Below are positions 61,484 through 64,000 of a stretch of 64,000 nt of DNA, piece by piece (the stretch's first letter is position 1; every line of letters starts with the position of its first letter). A program made the translations under genes and the position numbers. Source of the stretch: PALSA-1003 sp963741315 (GTDB lineage: Bacteria > Pseudomonadota > Gammaproteobacteria > Burkholderiales > Casimicrobiaceae); the NCBI GenBank assembly GCA_963741315.1, contig CAVUHK010000009.1, positions 1-64,000 of the forward strand. Reading direction: 5' to 3'. The notes beneath the pieces were generated by a model. That model did no database searches. It was not told the origin of the DNA and saw only the letters and a program-made list of their open reading frames with translations.

Positions 61484-64000
61484 TTAGGGAAGTGCCGTCT
61501 GGGTGGTCACCTGCACTGCCGAAAAGGCGACGTTGCCCACGACAACCGCGCCATTAATTGACCCCTGACATTGAACGAGTGGTACACCGGCCGCCGCCAG
61601 CGTCACCCCTCCGACGATTGTCAGCGTCTGGAACGGGTCCGGATTGGCGGAGTTGGTGACAACAGAATGTTCCACCAATGGAAATGGTGCAATACCAGTT
61701 CCCTGGGGTCGCGTTGTGGTGCGCCGAAATCGTTGCGGTGACAAGATAACTTCCCGCCGGAATCGTCGATGCCGAGGTGAGCACGGTAACGTTGGTGTTT
61801 GCGGGCGAGAGAGTAGTCGACGCGGTCGAGTTCTTGTAATACGCAGCAGCTGTACCCGCCGCACCGGTTGCTCCTGTCGCGCCCGTCGGACCGGCGGGAC
61901 CGGCTGCCCCAGTGGCACCTGCTGCACCCGCGGGACCCGTGGCGCCCGTAAGACCCGTGGGACCCGCTGGGCCGATCGGGCCGGTCGCACCCGTGGCACC
62001 CGCAGGACCGGTCGAACCCGTGGCACCGGTAAGTCCGGTCGGACCCGCTGGGCCGATCGGGCCAGTCGCACCCGTGGCACCGGCAGGACCGGTCGAACCC
62101 GTGGCACCGGTAAGTCCAGTCGGACCCGCTGGGCCGATCGGGCCTGTCGCACCTGTGGCTCCGGCAGGACCGGTCGAACCTGTGGCACCGGTAAGCCCGG
62201 TCGGACCCGCCGGGCCGATCGGACCCGTCGCGCCGGTGGCGCCGGTCGTCCCCGCTGGCGCCAATCGGACCGATCGGACCTGTTGCACCCGTTGCACCCG
62301 TGGCACCGACAAGCGATGTGCCGGTGACTGGCCATGCCCCGCTTGCTTTCGGACCGTAGATGGTGTCTGTCGCCGTGTCGATGTAAAAATCGCCATCGAC
62401 GCCGCTGGCACCGGACGGCGCGCCAGTTCCGCTAAGGAGTGTGTTGCCATTCGCGCCAGCCGCGCCGGCGGGACCGGTCGCACCCGTGGCGCCGGTCGCA
62501 CCTGCGGGACCCGTAGGCCCAGTGGCACCAGTCGCGCCCGCCGGGCCGGTCGCTCCGGTCGCGCCGGTGGCTCCCGCGGTACCAGCGGGACCTGCCGGGC
62601 CGATTGGCCCAACAGCTCCGGGCACGCCTTGCGCACCTGCGGGGCCAGCTGCACCGGTCGAACCGGCAGGACCGGTCAATGACGTCCCCGACGCCGGCCA
62701 AACGCCGCCAGACTTCGGACCATAGATCACGTCAGTCGCCGTATCGATGTAGAAATCGCCGTTCACGCCGTTTCCAACCAGCGGCGCACCAGTCCCACTG
62801 AGAACCGTGTTGCCATTGACTCCGGCATCACCTTGCGGACCTGCGGGACCAGCCGCACCCGTCGCACCCGTCGCACCTGCAGCGCCTGCCGGACCGGTTG
62901 CGCCAATAACTCCGGGCACGCCTTGCGGACCTGCGGGACCGACCGCACCTGTCGCGCCCGTCGCACCTGCAGCGCCGGCCGGACCGGTCGCGCCAGTAGC
63001 ACCAGGCACGCCTTGCGGACCCGCCGCGCCGGTCGCTCCGATCAATGACGTCCCGGATGCCGGCCATGCGCCTCCGGACTTCGGACCGTAGATCACATTG
63101 GTCGCCGTATCGATATAGAAATCACCATTGGCGCCACTTGCATTGGAGGGCGCGCCCGTACCGCTGAGTAGCGTATTGCCGCTGTCACCAGCGGGACCTG
63201 TGGCGCCGGTCGCACCGGCCGGACCGGCCGGACCAGTCGCACCCGTCGCGCCCGCGGTGCCGGTAGCGCCCGTGGCTCCGGGCACACCCTGTGGACCTGC
63301 GGGACCCACGGCACCTGCGGCGCCAGCGGCTCCTGCGGGACCCGCCGGACCAGTGGCTCCCGGCACACCTTGCGACCCCGCGGGACCCGCGGCACCGGTC
63401 GGACCAGCAGGCCCGGTCAATGACGTACCGGTTGCCGGCCACACCCCACCCGACTTTGGACCGTAGATCACGTCGGTCGCGGTGTCGATATAGAAATCGC
63501 CATCAACGCCAGTGGCAGCGAGCGGGGCGCCCGTTCCGTTTCGCACAGTATTGCCGTTCGCACCCGTAGCGCCCGCGGGTCCGACCGCGCCTGCCGGGCC
63601 GGTTGCTCCGGTTGCGCCTGCGGGACCGGTTGCTCCGGCCGCGCCTGCGGGACCGGCTGCTCCGGTCGCGCCTGCGGGACCCGCCGGGCCCACGGGACCG
63701 GTCGGCCCAGCCGGACCGGCCGGGATCGTCGCGCAGGTCCATCCACCCGTGCCGTTGGATTGCGGAGTTTGGGTGGAGCTGCAACCCTGCGGAAGTTGAA
63801 AAGTGCTGGAGACGCCGACTATAGGATTCGCGGTCGTACCTGTGACCGCAACGCCGGTTCCTGCACTCACGCTGGCCACGTAACCGCCTTGCGGCACTGC
63901 GAAGTACCCGAGCGCGTCGACGATGGTAAACGTCGTTACCTGGGAAGGAAGACCAAGATAGAACTTGTTGGTGCCATCGACGGGCACGATAGCCGTGTTG
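61484..64000 (-). pseudogene. collagen-like (Gly-X-Y) repeat protein, partial, frameshifted
   Basis: Long Gly-X-Y protein, 5' end beyond the window, probably surface-exposed or a fibre. After a non-repeat lead-in (KFYLGLPSQVTTFTIVDALG, then STFQLPQGCSSTQT) come blocks of GATGPAGPAG type broken by four copies of a GDFYIDTATDVIYGPKSGG module (with WP-TGTSL), then a C-terminal globular domain (TVLTSASTIPAGSYLVTATI to VQVTTQTALP, stop at 61484). The frame breaks twice: at CCCC 62250-62253 (one extra base) and near 61672 (one extra A). With both removed, one frame runs from the window edge to the stop. Conserved segments lie on both sides of each break. Confidence 0.82.
61928..62252 (-). repeat. 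81-base tandem repeats in the collagen-like gene
   Basis: Four copies of a unit of 81 bases (27 residues, of the form GATGATGPIGPAGPTGLT plus GATGSTGPA) run in tandem; for example GACCCGCTGG recurs at 61961 and 62042. Copies differ at scattered third positions. Recombination between them would change the number of units without breaking the frame. Confidence 0.8.

Noticed and set aside
61928..62252. Regular direct repeats that could be mistaken for a CRISPR array
   Set aside because: The unit is 81 bases, repeats are contiguous with no unique spacers, and the sequence is coding in frame.
61912..62682. Pro/Val/Ala-rich frame on the plus strand (PVAPVAPAGP pattern)
   Set aside because: It is the reverse complement of the Gly-X-Y repeats on the minus strand; the minus-strand product has non-repeat conserved domains and the plus one has none.

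Overview
This window is GC-rich, densely coded, and most like a betaproteobacterium (Burkholderiales or Rhodocyclales grade). The evidence is the order FmdB, DUF502, aspS, nudB; a complete rimP-nusA-infB-rbfA-truB-rpsO-pnp operon behind a hairpin-and-T-run leader; and a beta-type pca/pob protocatechuate cluster. This is inferred from gene families and order only. I saw no rRNA, tRNA, CRISPR array or insertion sequence.

Layout. 1-5 kb: FmdB zinc ribbon, DUF502 membrane protein, aspartyl-tRNA synthetase, a secreted barnase-like RNase with its barstar inhibitor, nudB and a SIMPL-domain protein. 5-15 kb, minus strand: fumC and the translation/RNA-decay operon. 15-20 kb: a small lipoprotein, a large secreted gametolysin-like metalloprotease with tandem discoidin-like domains, a phosphopantetheinyl transferase and an LpxL-type acyltransferase. 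21-24 kb: a branched-chain amino acid type ABC transporter (livHMGF) without a binding-protein gene here and with a frameshifted livG. 24-33 kb: a MetE-like methyltransferase, then pcaIJ-F-HG-D-C-pobA on the minus strand, divergent from an IclR regulator across a spacer with three palindromic operators. 33-40 kb: a GGDEF/EAL protein, a dehydroshikimate dehydratase that appears split into two genes, a cystathionine-synthase-like enzyme, a wrecked type IV pilin gene and a D-threonine-aldolase-like gene. 40-48 kb: a Hyf-like membrane complex (B, C, E, F, G, I) whose large subunit lacks the NiFe cysteines. 48-56 kb: S46 dipeptidyl peptidase, two secreted proteins of unknown role, the ABC-F protein Uup and a class III nucleotide cyclase. 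56-61.4 kb: UDP-glucuronate decarboxylase, a family 2 glycosyltransferase, an oxidoreductase and a P-loop (zeta-toxin-like) protein with a small partner. 61.5 kb to the end: a collagen-like repeat protein that runs off the window.

How the parts join. 4-hydroxybenzoate (through PobA) and dehydroshikimate (through the split dehydratase) both feed protocatechuate. PcaHG opens the ring, and PcaC, D, IJ and F carry it to succinyl-CoA and acetyl-CoA; pcaB is not in the window. The Hyf-like complex is probably a proton- or sodium-translocating quinone or ferredoxin module related to complex I rather than a hydrogenase.

At least six genes (fmdB, livG, hyfB, the pilin, the YXWGXW protein and the collagen-like protein) have conserved sequence continuing in another frame. 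Most breaks fall in short homopolymers, so base-level sequence errors must be considered before calling them pseudogenes. I found no clear candidate for a wholly new system. The most unusual locus is the cysteine-less Hyf-like complex.
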